A stretch of 28,988 nt of DNA, from assembly GCA_910586675.1 (NCBI GenBank), contig CAJUJO010000020.1:1-28988 (forward strand), in the 5' to 3' direction. This DNA is from an uncultured Christensenellaceae bacterium (GTDB taxonomy: Bacteria; Bacillota; Clostridia; Christensenellales; Borkfalkiaceae). A program made the position numbers and the translations under genes. This document shows, in pieces, positions 1-6,755 of the stretch (positions are counted from its first letter, which is position 1; the number at the start of each line of letters is the position of its first letter). A model generated the notes under the pieces. That model saw only the letters and a list, made by a program, of their open reading frames with translations. It had not been told where the DNA came from and searched no databases.

Positions 1-1
1 G

Positions 2-3000
2 AACGTAAGCACGGACGGAAAGACGCTCTGGAATCAGGCGCTCGTATTCAACGATACCACCAATCCCGAAAACGGACCCAATACCATGGCGTTCCAAACG
101 GGGAACAACCTTACCCCCGTATCCGTTACGCTCAGCGGAAACCCCGCCGTATACGACGGCGAGGCGCACGGCGTGATCGGGAAGGATATTCTCGTGCGGG
201 TGGGGGCGAATAATTTCGATAATACCAAATATGAAGTAAAATACTATCTTTACAGCGACAGCGCGGCAGACAACAAGGGAACGCCGCTTGACGAAGGAGA
301 ATTTCCCGTGGACGCGGGCGACTATCTGGTGGAAGTAACGCTTACGGGCGGAGCGGACGCCGACTATTTCCTCAGCACCAAATCGCTGAAACTCACCATC
401 GAGCCGTTTAAGTTTGATATGTCGCAGGTGCGCTGGGGATATATCGACGGCGACGGGAAGGAACAAATATACAATCCCGCTGTTCCTCTCTATTATGAGT
501 TGGAACTCGATCAGGACGGAAAGCCCATACCCGTAGATCCCTCCGATCCGAACGGATTAAAGAAGGCGAAAGCGCACGTGATGCAGTTGGTCGGACTCCC
601 GAAGGGGGATCCGAACGGCGACGACGCGGCGCAGCTCCTCGCCAAGATGTTCGAGGAGAGCGGTCTGGAAAATCTTATTTCCTATCTGCAGGATTATACG
701 TCTTCGTCGGTTACGCCCGACGGCGCTTATCTCAAAGCCAAATATGTGTTGAATGCGGCGGGGCTCGACAGTAATTTCGAGATCGGCGAAATGCCCGATT
801 CCGTGCTTGAGCTTCCCGAAGAACTGAATTGGCGCATTGAAGCGCGCAAAATCGATAAGCCGAAGGACAATTCTTCGCAAACGTTCGACGGAAAGGCGTT
901 TAACCTGCTCGAACTTGCTGGGCTGGATCCGAACGGTTTGGGCGTGTATTATACGCTCGACAGCTTCGGATATATCAATGAGGATAACGAGCTCGTTTCG
1001 CTCGATCCGGAAACCGCAGTCAATATCGTGAACGCGGGGCGTTACCGCCTTACGTTCAACCTGATCGACAATGTGAACGTGAAGTGGAACGCCAACGGCG
1101 TGCCCAAGATTACGCCGCAGTCGTGCAATATCGTAATCAATCAACTTAAACTTACACTTACGGAGTGGGAGGATTTGACGGGAGATAACGATAATCCTTT
1201 TAAACCCAATTTTGCGGAAGGAGAAGTCGATTCCACGCTGTACACCAACGTAATAACGGACAGCACGGGGAAAGTTCTTACCGACGACGAATGGCCCGTC
1301 CGTTGGAACGAAACGTTGACGCAGACCATAAAGCCTTCGGCGGGGAACGAGAACAATATCATAATCGAGTATGCGGAGGGTATTCCCGAATCGGTTACGT
1401 TTAAGCTCGGCGACGATCCGATGGGCGTGCCGGCAACGCCCATCAAAAAACCTGTGTTTTCCGATCCCGTCAACGAAGACGGCAGCAAGGAATGCGTGTA
1501 TACGGGAAAAGCGCAGTCGTTTCTGCCCGACGGGTTGCAGGCGCTTCTCGATAAAAATCGGGTGCAACTCTTTGCGGTAGACGAAGAGGGCAACGAAACG
1601 GCAGTAGAGGCAAGCTATTTTACGCAAACAAACGCAGGTAAATATAAAGTCATCGTTAGAATTAAGGGCAACTATAAATGGGAAGATACCGACGACAAGG
1701 CGGACGTTGTATTTTCTTTTGAAATAAAGAAGGCGCCGCTCACGCCCGTATGGAAAACGGACGAAAACGGCAACCCCGTCGCTTCCGTGCCTACGGAGTT
1801 TGCGGGGCTGGGCAACATATTCGATTATCACTATTACGATTCGGACGGAAACGAGGTTGCGGAAAAGGACTTGCAGGGTGGAACGGAATACCGCGTGGGC
1901 GTTTCCGTTAAGGACGAATACAAAGATAATTTCGATTTGCAAAACGCCGACGGCACGACGCCGCAGAACGGCGTCGTGCTTGCGGACGATTTATACACGC
2001 ATACGAGCTCCGGCTTCATGGGCTTCATCGGAAAGAGCTTTATGGGGCTGCCTATGTGGCTGTGGCTTATCATCATATTGCTTGTTCTGTTCCTGTTGAT
2101 TTTGTTCATTGTTCTGATTGCGAAAAAACGCAGGAAGAATAAGGAAGTTAAGGAAAAGAAGCAGGAAAAGAAAGAGGAAAAGGAGCGTTTGGAAGCGGAA
2201 AAGCGCGAGCGCGAGGAAGAGAAGCGCCGTTTGCAAGAAGAACGGGAGGAGGAAAAACGCAGAAGAGAAGAGGAACGTGAAGAAGAAAAGCGCCGCCGCG
2301 AGGAAGAACGCGAAGAGGAGAAACGCCGCCGCGAGGAAGAGCGCGAAGAAGAAAAACGGCGCAGAGAAGACCGATTGGAAGAAGAGCGCAGGAGGATGGA
2401 GGATGAACGCCGCAGGCGCGAAGAACTTGCCGCGGCAGGCACGCTCGGGATGGGTTTGGGCGCGATGAACGGCATGAACGGCGCGCCGCAGGGTATGAAC
2501 GGTATGCAGGGCGGCGCGGGGATGGCAAACAATATGATGCCGCCCGCAATTCCGCCTCAAATGCCCGCGATGCAGCCGCCCGTACCGCCTCAGCCGATTC
2601 CGCAAGGGATGCCCCCGCAGTATATGCCTCCGATGCAAGCGCCGCAGCCGCCGCAGTTTGCGCCTCCCGCGGGCAGTCTGCCTCCTTCCCAAGTGGTAGT
2701 TCAGCAATCCGCCGATTCGGGTGTATACGCAAATCTGCGCGCGTACGAAGAACGTTTGCGCACGCTGGAAAAAGAATTGCAAGACAAGCGGATCGAAAAT
2801 ATCCGCAATGCGGAGCATGCCCGCGCCCGTCAGGAGTTTGAGCGGATGCAGCAGCAGCGCCGCCGCGAAGAAGAGGAGCGGCGTCTGCGCGAATTGCAGC
2901 GGGAGCAAGCCCGCCGCGAAGAGGAGGATCGCTACCGCAGTCGGTACAGCGACGCGCGGGAAATGTACCGTGCCCGCCGCGATATGGAGGAAGAGCGCCT

Positions 3001-3103
3001 GAGGATGTTGGAAGAACAAATTTTGAAAAAGGAAACGGAGAACCGTATTTTGGAAGCGCGTCTGCGCGATTCGTACGATCTTCCGCCCTATAATGACCGT
3101 TAA
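2..3103 (+). CDS. Large single-span surface protein with cytoplasmic coiled-coil tail (5' partial)
   Basis: The frame is open from base 2, so the gene starts upstream; about 1033 residues are visible and an internal ATG at 86 is not a credible start. Residues 1 to about 680 are acidic and beta-rich with recurring modules (YDG/YTGK, then an AGDY or AGKY strand, then a linker), resembling Ig-like MBG/YDG repeats of Firmicute surface proteins. One membrane segment at about 683-706 (Trp/Leu/Ile-rich) is followed by AKKRRK, so by the positive-inside rule the rest is cytoplasmic. The tail has a highly charged coiled coil (about 707-810) containing near-perfect REEEREEEKRR repeats, a Met/Pro/Gln/Gly-rich linker (about 812-900), and a second Arg/Glu coiled coil (about 905-1030). 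There is no LPXTG motif. The family is not recognised; a scaffold or envelope-sensing role is only inference. The 75-residue gene behind it is probably cotranscribed. Confidence 0.8.
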   Translation, partial: NVSTDGKTLWNQALVFNDTTNPENGPNTMAFQTGNNLTPVSVTLSGNPAVYDGEAHGVIGKDILVRVGANNFDNTKYEVKYYLYSDSAADNKGTPLDEGEFPVDAGDYLVEVTLTGGADADYFLSTKSLKLTIEPFKFDMSQVRWGYIDGDGKEQIYNPAVPLYYELELDQDGKPIPVDPSDPNGLKKAKAHVMQLVGLPKGDPNGDDAAQLLAKMFEESGLENLISYLQDYTSSSVTPDGAYLKAKYVLNAAGLDSNFEIGEMPDSVLELPEELNWRIEARKIDKPKDNSSQTFDGKAFNLLELAGLDPNGLGVYYTLDSFGYINEDNELVSLDPETAVNIVNAGRYRLTFNLIDNVNVKWNANGVPKITPQSCNIVINQLKLTLTEWEDLTGDNDNPFKPNFAEGEVDSTLYTNVITDSTGKVLTDDEWPVRWNETLTQTIKPSAGNENNIIIEYAEGIPESVTFKLGDDPMGVPATPIKKPVFSDPVNEDGSKECVYTGKAQSFLPDGLQALLDKNRVQLFAVDEEGNETAVEASYFTQTNAGKYKVIVRIKGNYKWEDTDDKADVVFSFEIKKAPLTPVWKTDENGNPVASVPTEFAGLGNIFDYHYYDSDGNEVAEKDLQGGTEYRVGVSVKDEYKDNFDLQNADGTTPQNGVVLADDLYTHTSSGFMGFIGKSFMGLPMWLWLIIILLVLFLLILFIVLIAKKRRKNKEVKEKKQEKKEEKERLEAEKREREEEKRRLQEEREEEKRRREEEREEEKRRREEEREEEKRRREEEREEEKRRREDRLEEERRRMEDERRRREELAAAGTLGMGLGAMNGMNGAPQGMNGMQGGAGMANNMMPPAIPPQMPAMQPPVPPQPIPQGMPPQYMPPMQAPQPPQFAPPAGSLPPSQVVVQQSADSGVYANLRAYEERLRTLEKELQDKRIENIRNAEHARARQEFERMQQQRRREEEERRLRELQREQARREEEDRYRSRYSDAREMYRARRDMEEERLRMLEEQILKKETENRILEARLRDSYDLPPYNDR
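2218..2376 (+). repeat. In-frame 33-bp tandem repeats encoding REEEREEEKRR
   Basis: About four consecutive 11-residue units are encoded within the tail of the surface protein, with partial units on either side. Codons vary between copies (cgc/aga, gaa/gag), so the repeat is maintained mainly at protein level. An 11-residue period fits an elongated helix or coiled coil. Confidence 0.8.
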
Positions 3104-3130
3104 AAAATTGATACCGAAAGGAGAAAACAA

Positions 3131-3358
3131 ATGCAGAACAGAGAAGAATTGTTGAAGGCTATTGAAGCAAGCGAGAAAGAAATCGAGGCGATCGAACAGA
3201 AGCGCCTGCGTTCTCAGTCGTCTATTTTGGAAGCGTACGTCGATAAGCGGGAGCCCGACGAGGGCGACGTCGGCTATTTCAGAGTGCTTTCCGGGCTTAT
3301 CAAATTGGAGCGCGAACGGCTCCGCACCCTCAAAGACGAGCTGGAAATGCTCAAATAA
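3131..3358 (+). CDS. Small coiled-coil protein of unknown function (75 aa)
   Basis: The ATG start is preceded by a good ribosome binding site (AAAGGAG, 7-8 bases upstream). The protein is almost wholly predicted helix: a Glu/Lys-rich N-terminal heptad stretch (about 3-27), a short turn containing REPDEGD (about 38-44), then a second amphipathic helix (about 48-75), which suggests a helical hairpin. It lies 27 bases after the large coiled-coil surface protein and ends at a strong terminator, so the two probably form the end of one operon; an interaction between their coiled coils is inferred from that. I do not recognise the family. Confidence 0.75.
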   Translation: MQNREELLKAIEASEKEIEAIEQKRLRSQSSILEAYVDKREPDEGDVGYFRVLSGLIKLERERLRTLKDELEMLK

Positions 3359-3375
3359 ACGTTTTCGGGAAAATA

Positions 3376-3403
3376 AAAAGACGGACTGAAAAGTCCGTCT
3401 TTT
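3376..3403. terminator. Bidirectional intrinsic terminator
   Basis: A perfect 12-bp inverted repeat AAAAGACGGACT / AGTCCGTCTTTT with loop GAAA. It has a T-run on both strands and lies between two convergent genes, the 75-aa protein (+) and degV (-). Confidence 0.9.
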
Positions 3404-3417
3404 CCTTATTATTGAGA

Positions 3418-4368
3418 TTATCTGTGCGCGCTGGGAACGGGTTTTGCGCGTACGGCTTTTTCCGCAGCCGCCGCAGCGCTTTCGCCGCGCCTGTCCTTTC
3501 CCATAAAGAAGAGGGCGATCGTTCCGGGCCCCACGTGCGCGCCCGTGCAGAGGTCGTAGTATTCGATTACTACGTCCTTCACACCGTAGCCCTTAATGGT
3601 TTCGGCAAGGGCGATCGCTTCTTCCTCGCAGTCGGCATGCGCAATCGCGACCGTCTGATTTTCGGGATTTACGGCATTGTCGAGGAAAGCTTGCGCGAGG
3701 GCGGAAAGAGCTTTTTTTCTCCCGCGTTCCCGTCCGAAAAAAGTAAGCTTGGCATTGACGCCGCCGTCCGCCTTCAAAACGGGCTTGATGTTCAGAAGCG
3801 TGCCCGCAATAGCGAGCGTCGCAGAAATGCGTCCGCCTCTTCTTAAATATTTTAAGTCGTCTACGGTGAGGTAGCTGTTCATTTTGTAGGTGTTCAGTTT
3901 AAGCCAGTTTTCACATGTTTCAAGGCTTTCGCCCATGTCGCGGAGATCGGCGACTTTGAGCGCAAGCAGCCCTTCGCCGAGGGATGCGTTCGAGCTGTCC
4001 GCCACGACGATCTTGCAATCGGGGAACTTCTTTTCAAGCGCTGTTTTTGCGTTTACCGCCTGCTGATAGGTGCCGCTGATTCCGGATGCGATGGTCATAA
4101 TCAATACGTCGTTTCCCGCTTCCAGAGAAGGCGTTACCGCGTCTGTAATCGTCTGTTCGCCGACGAGGGAAGTTTTTATTTCCGCGCCGCAGCGCAAACT
4201 GTCGTAAAAGGATTTTGCCGTTTCGGTAAAGGGTACGTCTTTTTTCCAGCAATTGTGCTCTTCGCCGTTTATGATATAGGAATAAGATATCACGTTTATT
4301 TTGCGTTCCCGTAGCATTGCGTCGGGAATGTTTGCAGACGAGTCTACGTAAATATCGAATTTATTCAT
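3418..4368 (-). CDS. DegV family fatty-acid-binding protein
   Basis: DegV-family proteins bind a fatty acid between two domains; in Firmicutes the paralogue FakB presents it to the kinase FakA for phospholipid synthesis. Visible hallmarks are VDSSANIP near the N-terminus, ASGISGTYQ, the YLRRGGRIS segment mid-protein, and the C-terminal GAHVGPGTIALFF. At 316 residues it is somewhat longer than the usual 280-290 because of an Ala/Arg-rich C-terminal tail. The reading frame also allows a TTG start at 4374, but AAGGAG lies only 2 bases from that TTG and 8 from the ATG at 4368, so the ATG is chosen. The gene stands alone between a terminator and its own promoter. Whether it is a true FakB cannot be settled without fakA nearby. 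Confidence 0.9.
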   Translation of the reverse strand: MNKFDIYVDSSANIPDAMLRERKINVISYSYIINGEEHNCWKKDVPFTETAKSFYDSLRCGAEIKTSLVGEQTITDAVTPSLEAGNDVLIMTIASGISGTYQQAVNAKTALEKKFPDCKIVVADSSNASLGEGLLALKVADLRDMGESLETCENWLKLNTYKMNSYLTVDDLKYLRRGGRISATLAIAGTLLNIKPVLKADGGVNAKLTFFGRERGRKKALSALAQAFLDNAVNPENQTVAIAHADCEEEAIALAETIKGYGVKDVVIEYYDLCTGAHVGPGTIALFFMGKDRRGESAAAAAEKAVRAKPVPSAHR

Positions 4369-4385
4369 GTTCAATGCTCCTTTGC

Positions 4386-4406
4386 GTTCGGCTCCCTTTG
4401 CCGAAC
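4386..4406 (-). promoter_or_regulatory. Hairpin in the degV leader
   Basis: A perfect 7-bp inverted repeat GTTCGGC / GCCGAAC with a 7-base loop, lying between the inferred transcription start and the AAGGAG of degV. It could be an mRNA hairpin or a dyad operator; nothing distinguishes these. Confidence 0.4.
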
Positions 4407-4414
4407 CTATTATC

Positions 4415-4443
4415 AGTTTACCACCGAAAGGGGATTTTTACAA
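4415..4443 (-). promoter_or_regulatory. Probable promoter of degV
   Basis: On the minus strand TTGTAA, a 17-base spacer and TAAACT. The predicted start near 4408 leaves a leader of about 40 bases before the degV ATG. Moderate match only. Confidence 0.4.
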
Positions 4444-4554
4444 CCTACTGTGCCGATTTCCGTCTCTATGTTTTCCGAAAGACGTTCCATTGCAAGGAAA
4501 CGCGGCTCTACCTTGAATAAAAATACTCTATTCACAGTAGAATAGGTCGCTTTA

Positions 4555-4583
4555 TTGACTTTATGTTTCATTTTTGTTATAAT
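4555..4583 (+). promoter_or_regulatory. Sigma-A promoter of the thioesterase/SDR operon
   Basis: TTGACT, exactly 17 bases, TATAAT. Transcription would begin near 4590, right at the ribosome binding site GGAGG (4590-4594), giving a leader of only about 10 bases. A 6-bp dyad CTATTC / GAATAG (4528-4545) sits just upstream of the -35 box and could be an operator. Confidence 0.8.
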
Positions 4584-4600
4584 TCTCATGGAGGTAAGTT

Positions 4601-5122
4601 ATGTTTGTTACGGAAAAACAGCGCAACAGCAAAATGTGCGTTATCTGCGGATTAGATAATCCGTTCGGAGTTCGCGCTCCCTTTTATAATATGGAAGATG
4701 GCAGCGTGATGTCCGTATTTCGCTTTCGGGAAGAGCATCAGAGCTATCCGGGACGCGTTCACGGCGGGTTAATTTCCGCCATGCTTGACGAAATGGGGCT
4801 TCGCGCTCTGTGGACGGGCGGAGGGGAATATACTTACGGGGTAACGCTTTCTCTGGAAACGAAATACCGCAAGCCCGTTCCTTACGGCGAGGATTTGATC
4901 GGGAGGGGCGTGATCGTAAAGGAAAGCGGAAACTTTGTTACCGCCGACTGTCGGATTTTAGACAGATTCGGAACCGTGCTTGCCAACGGTTTGATCAAGT
5001 ATATCAAGTTAAGCGTAGAAAAAATCGCCGAAAACATTTCGGCGCATGAAGAAATGTGCTATCTCGATGAGGACGGCGTACGGGAAATTGTATTCGGCGA
5101 AACGCCCGCCGTGCGCTCATGA
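4601..5122 (+). CDS. PaaI/hotdog-fold thioesterase family protein
   Basis: A 173-residue hotdog-fold protein, predicted to hydrolyse an acyl-CoA or similar thioester; the substrate is unknown. The signature is the segment GRVHGGLISAMLDEMG at about residues 51-66, where HGG and the following Asp/Glu helix form the PaaI-type active site, followed by the strand-rich half with TKYRKPVPYGEDL. The N-terminal CVICGLDNPFG stretch (CxxC) is seen in several PaaI-like relatives. The start ATG is supported by GGAGGTAAGTT immediately upstream. It overlaps the SDR gene by 4 bases (ATGA), so translation is probably coupled. A role in lipid turnover is inferred. Confidence 0.85.
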   Translation: MFVTEKQRNSKMCVICGLDNPFGVRAPFYNMEDGSVMSVFRFREEHQSYPGRVHGGLISAMLDEMGLRALWTGGGEYTYGVTLSLETKYRKPVPYGEDLIGRGVIVKESGNFVTADCRILDRFGTVLANGLIKYIKLSVEKIAENISAHEEMCYLDEDGVREIVFGETPAVRS

Positions 5123-5913
5123 CTTATACGCTGATAACGGGCGCGTGCGGAGGCTTGGGGCGCGCGTTCGTACGCGTTTTGGCGGAGCGCGGGGAAAATC
5201 TCTTCCTTACGGGCAGAAGCGGGGAACGGCTCTCCGCGTTAGCCAATGAGATTTCTGCGGAATTTTCGGGCGTGCATATCGAATATTATCCCTGCGATTT
5301 GACGGAGCAAGCCTCGCGGGAAGATTTTTTTCGCTATGCGGACGGAAAAAATATTATGTTTTCCCGCCTTATTTTCGTTGCGGGCGCGGATATTCAGAAG
5401 GCGTTCGAGCGCTACACCGAGGATAAAATCGTGTTTCAGACGCGCGTCAATTTCGAAGGCGCGGTATCGTTCACGCGCGCGGTGCTTTCCCGCAGTCCGC
5501 TGGACGGAAAAACGGAGCTGCTTGCAATCGGTAGCGTTTCGGGCATCTATCCCATGCCGTATTTTGCGCTGTACAGCGCGACGAAGGCGGCGCTTCGGCA
5601 GTTTTATGCGGCGCTCCGCGTCGAGCTGAAAGGGCGGGCGAAGGTAACCTGCGTTGAGCCGGGTGCCATCCCCACGCGGGAGGACGTAAAAGAAAATATT
5701 AAATCGCAGGGGCTGTGGGGCAGGCTCGCCGCAAAGAGCCCGCGCTCCGTTGCGGAAGCGAGTTTGCGCGCGGTAGCGCGTAACCGCCGTACCGAGGTGA
5801 TCGGGTTCTGGAACAAGCTGATGCGCGCGGGAACGGCGCTTTTTCCGCTTTCTGTGAAAATGAAAGTGATCGCCCGTCGTTGGAAGCGGACGGAAAAAGA
5901 CGCATTTTCATAA
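5119..5913 (+). CDS. Short-chain dehydrogenase/reductase (SDR) family oxidoreductase
   Basis: A classical SDR of 264 residues. It shows the glycine-rich cofactor motif TGACGGLGRAF at about residues 6-16, a second-strand region ending in CDLTE, the catalytic serine region (IGSVSGIYPM), and the Tyr-x-x-x-Lys pair in YSATKAALRQ, followed by CVEPGAIPT. The arginine soon after the second strand is compatible with NADPH but not diagnostic. Its ATG overlaps the thioesterase stop, so the two form an operon and may act on related acyl or keto substrates (inference). A bidirectional terminator follows at once. The C-terminal region, with ALFPLSVKMKVIARRW, resembles SDRs with a membrane-associated tail. 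The substrate cannot be named. Confidence 0.9.
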   Translation: MTYTLITGACGGLGRAFVRVLAERGENLFLTGRSGERLSALANEISAEFSGVHIEYYPCDLTEQASREDFFRYADGKNIMFSRLIFVAGADIQKAFERYTEDKIVFQTRVNFEGAVSFTRAVLSRSPLDGKTELLAIGSVSGIYPMPYFALYSATKAALRQFYAALRVELKGRAKVTCVEPGAIPTREDVKENIKSQGLWGRLAAKSPRSVAEASLRAVARNRRTEVIGFWNKLMRAGTALFPLSVKMKVIARRWKRTEKDAFS

Positions 5914-5947
5914 AAAAACAGTCTGCGCGTTGCAGACCGTTTTTTAT
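5914..5947. terminator. Bidirectional terminator between SDR and PH-domain genes
   Basis: GTCTGC / GCAGAC stem extended by an A/T run on both sides (one A-C mismatch in the extension). T-runs follow on both strands. It overlaps the stop codon of the minus-strand gene. Confidence 0.8.
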
Positions 5948-6447
5948 TTTTTCTTTTTGATCTCATCCTCTTCTTCTTTCGTTGAAAAGGAGAATCCTAT
6001 TTTGTCGTTTTTCTCCGTCAATGTTTTGATAAAGTCGTCGTACCAGATTTCCTTTACGACGATGGAAACGTATTTCGTCTGATAATCGTCAAAATAAACG
6101 GTGAGGCGGTTTGCGCCCTTGAACAGGTGAACGGAACAGATTTTATCGAGTTCGTATTTGGTTTTAATAATTCCGAATTGCATGACTAGGTGCTTGTCGG
6201 TGATGGCGTACTGCGACTTTACAAGCATGGCGATAATGAGCACCGCGAGAAAGATACTCACGAAAAACAGCAGAATATATTGCAGCCAGGCATATGCGTC
6301 GTCCGCGCCCTGTGTGATGATGCGCCAGATATTCAGTCCGATGCCCGCCGCGCAGAGCGCAAGCCCCGCGCAGAACAGTGCAATCATTACGGCGGAAAAT
6401 TTGAATTTATAGACCTTTATGGATTTACGGTCGGTAGTTTTCAGCAT
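5944..6447 (-). CDS. Two-helix membrane protein with bacterial PH domain
   Basis: Starting at the ATG at 6447 the protein has 167 residues: two membrane segments at about 18-41 and 53-77, then a beta-rich segment at about 80-155 (SQYAITDKHLVMQFG onward) that resembles the bacterial PH domains of YdbS/YcxB-like proteins, and a Glu/Lys-rich tail ending EIKKKK. The function of such proteins is mostly unknown; the PH domain should face the cytoplasm. The frame stays open upstream to 6645, but that stretch has no ribosome binding site. A perfectly spaced promoter (TTGATT-17-TATAAT) ends 6 bases before the ATG, so the mRNA would begin at the start codon. The only purine-rich site (GGAG) lies 20 bases from the ATG, too far to help. 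Confidence 0.7.
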   Translation of the reverse strand: MLKTTDRKSIKVYKFKFSAVMIALFCAGLALCAAGIGLNIWRIITQGADDAYAWLQYILLFFVSIFLAVLIIAMLVKSQYAITDKHLVMQFGIIKTKYELDKICSVHLFKGANRLTVYFDDYQTKYVSIVVKEIWYDDFIKTLTEKNDKIGFSFSTKEEEDEIKKKK

Positions 6448-6453
6448 ACGGTC

Positions 6454-6482
6454 ATTATACGGTATTTCTCCGTAAAAATCAA
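6454..6482 (-). promoter_or_regulatory. Promoter of the PH-domain gene, possibly giving a leaderless mRNA
   Basis: On the minus strand TTGATT, 17 bases, TATAAT. The -10 box ends 6 bases before the ATG at 6447, so the predicted +1 coincides with the start codon. Confidence 0.65.
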
Positions 6483-6541
6483 TTATTTTGTTCCCCGGAC
6501 AAAAATTTTCACGCTTTTTTCCCAAACGTTCCCGACAACGC

Positions 6542-6570
6542 TTGAAAAAAATTGCATAAGAAGGTATAAT
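6542..6570 (+). promoter_or_regulatory. Promoter of the aconitase-family hydratase gene
   Basis: TTGAAA, 17 bases, TATAAT. The predicted start near 6577 gives a leader of about 170 bases containing a hairpin and a short ORF. It is divergent from the PH-gene promoter, with the -35 boxes about 60 bases apart. Confidence 0.75.
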
Positions 6571-6630
6571 GAAAATCATAAAGTAGACGGCAAAACGGAT
6601 AAAAAGAGCAAAAAGGCGCTGCTGCGTTAT

Positions 6631-6659
6631 AAGCCTTATTTCCACAAGGGGAAAGGCTT
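6631..6659 (+). promoter_or_regulatory. Stable hairpin in the hydratase leader
   Basis: Twelve paired positions (AAGCCTT...AAGGCTT, continued by TTTCC with GGGGA through two G-T pairs) with one bulged A and the tetraloop ACAA. There is no T-run, so it is not an intrinsic terminator; a regulatory RNA element or mRNA stabiliser is possible. Confidence 0.4.
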
Positions 6660-6704
6660 CTGCGTAAAGGCACCTAATCGCTATCGGATAAGAAAAGGAA
6701 AATT

Positions 6705-6755
6705 ATGAGCCGCATGGGCGGAGCAATATCAATACGGAGAGAAAAAGTATGGTAA
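6705..6755 (+). CDS. Possible 16-residue leader peptide overlapping the hydratase start
   Basis: ATG preceded by AAAAGGAAAATT encodes MSRMGGAISIRREKVW and stops at TAA in the sequence ATGGTAA, so the stop lies just inside the hydratase ORF (7-base overlap). This arrangement would couple translation of the downstream gene to the short ORF. It may be fortuitous; there is no run of one amino acid typical of attenuator peptides. Confidence 0.25.
   Translation: MSRMGGAISIRREKVW

Noticed and set aside
2218..2376. Regular 33-bp repeats as a CRISPR array
   Set aside because: They have no spacers; they are in-frame coding repeats of an 11-residue helix unit.
557..3130. Long minus-strand ORFs opposite the surface protein
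   Set aside because: They are shadows of a strongly biased coding strand, Phe/Leu/Arg-rich translations of the RE-rich and linker codons, with no start signals.
6448..6645. N-terminal extension of the PH-domain protein
   Set aside because: It has no ribosome binding site, and a consensus promoter lies inside it just before the chosen ATG.
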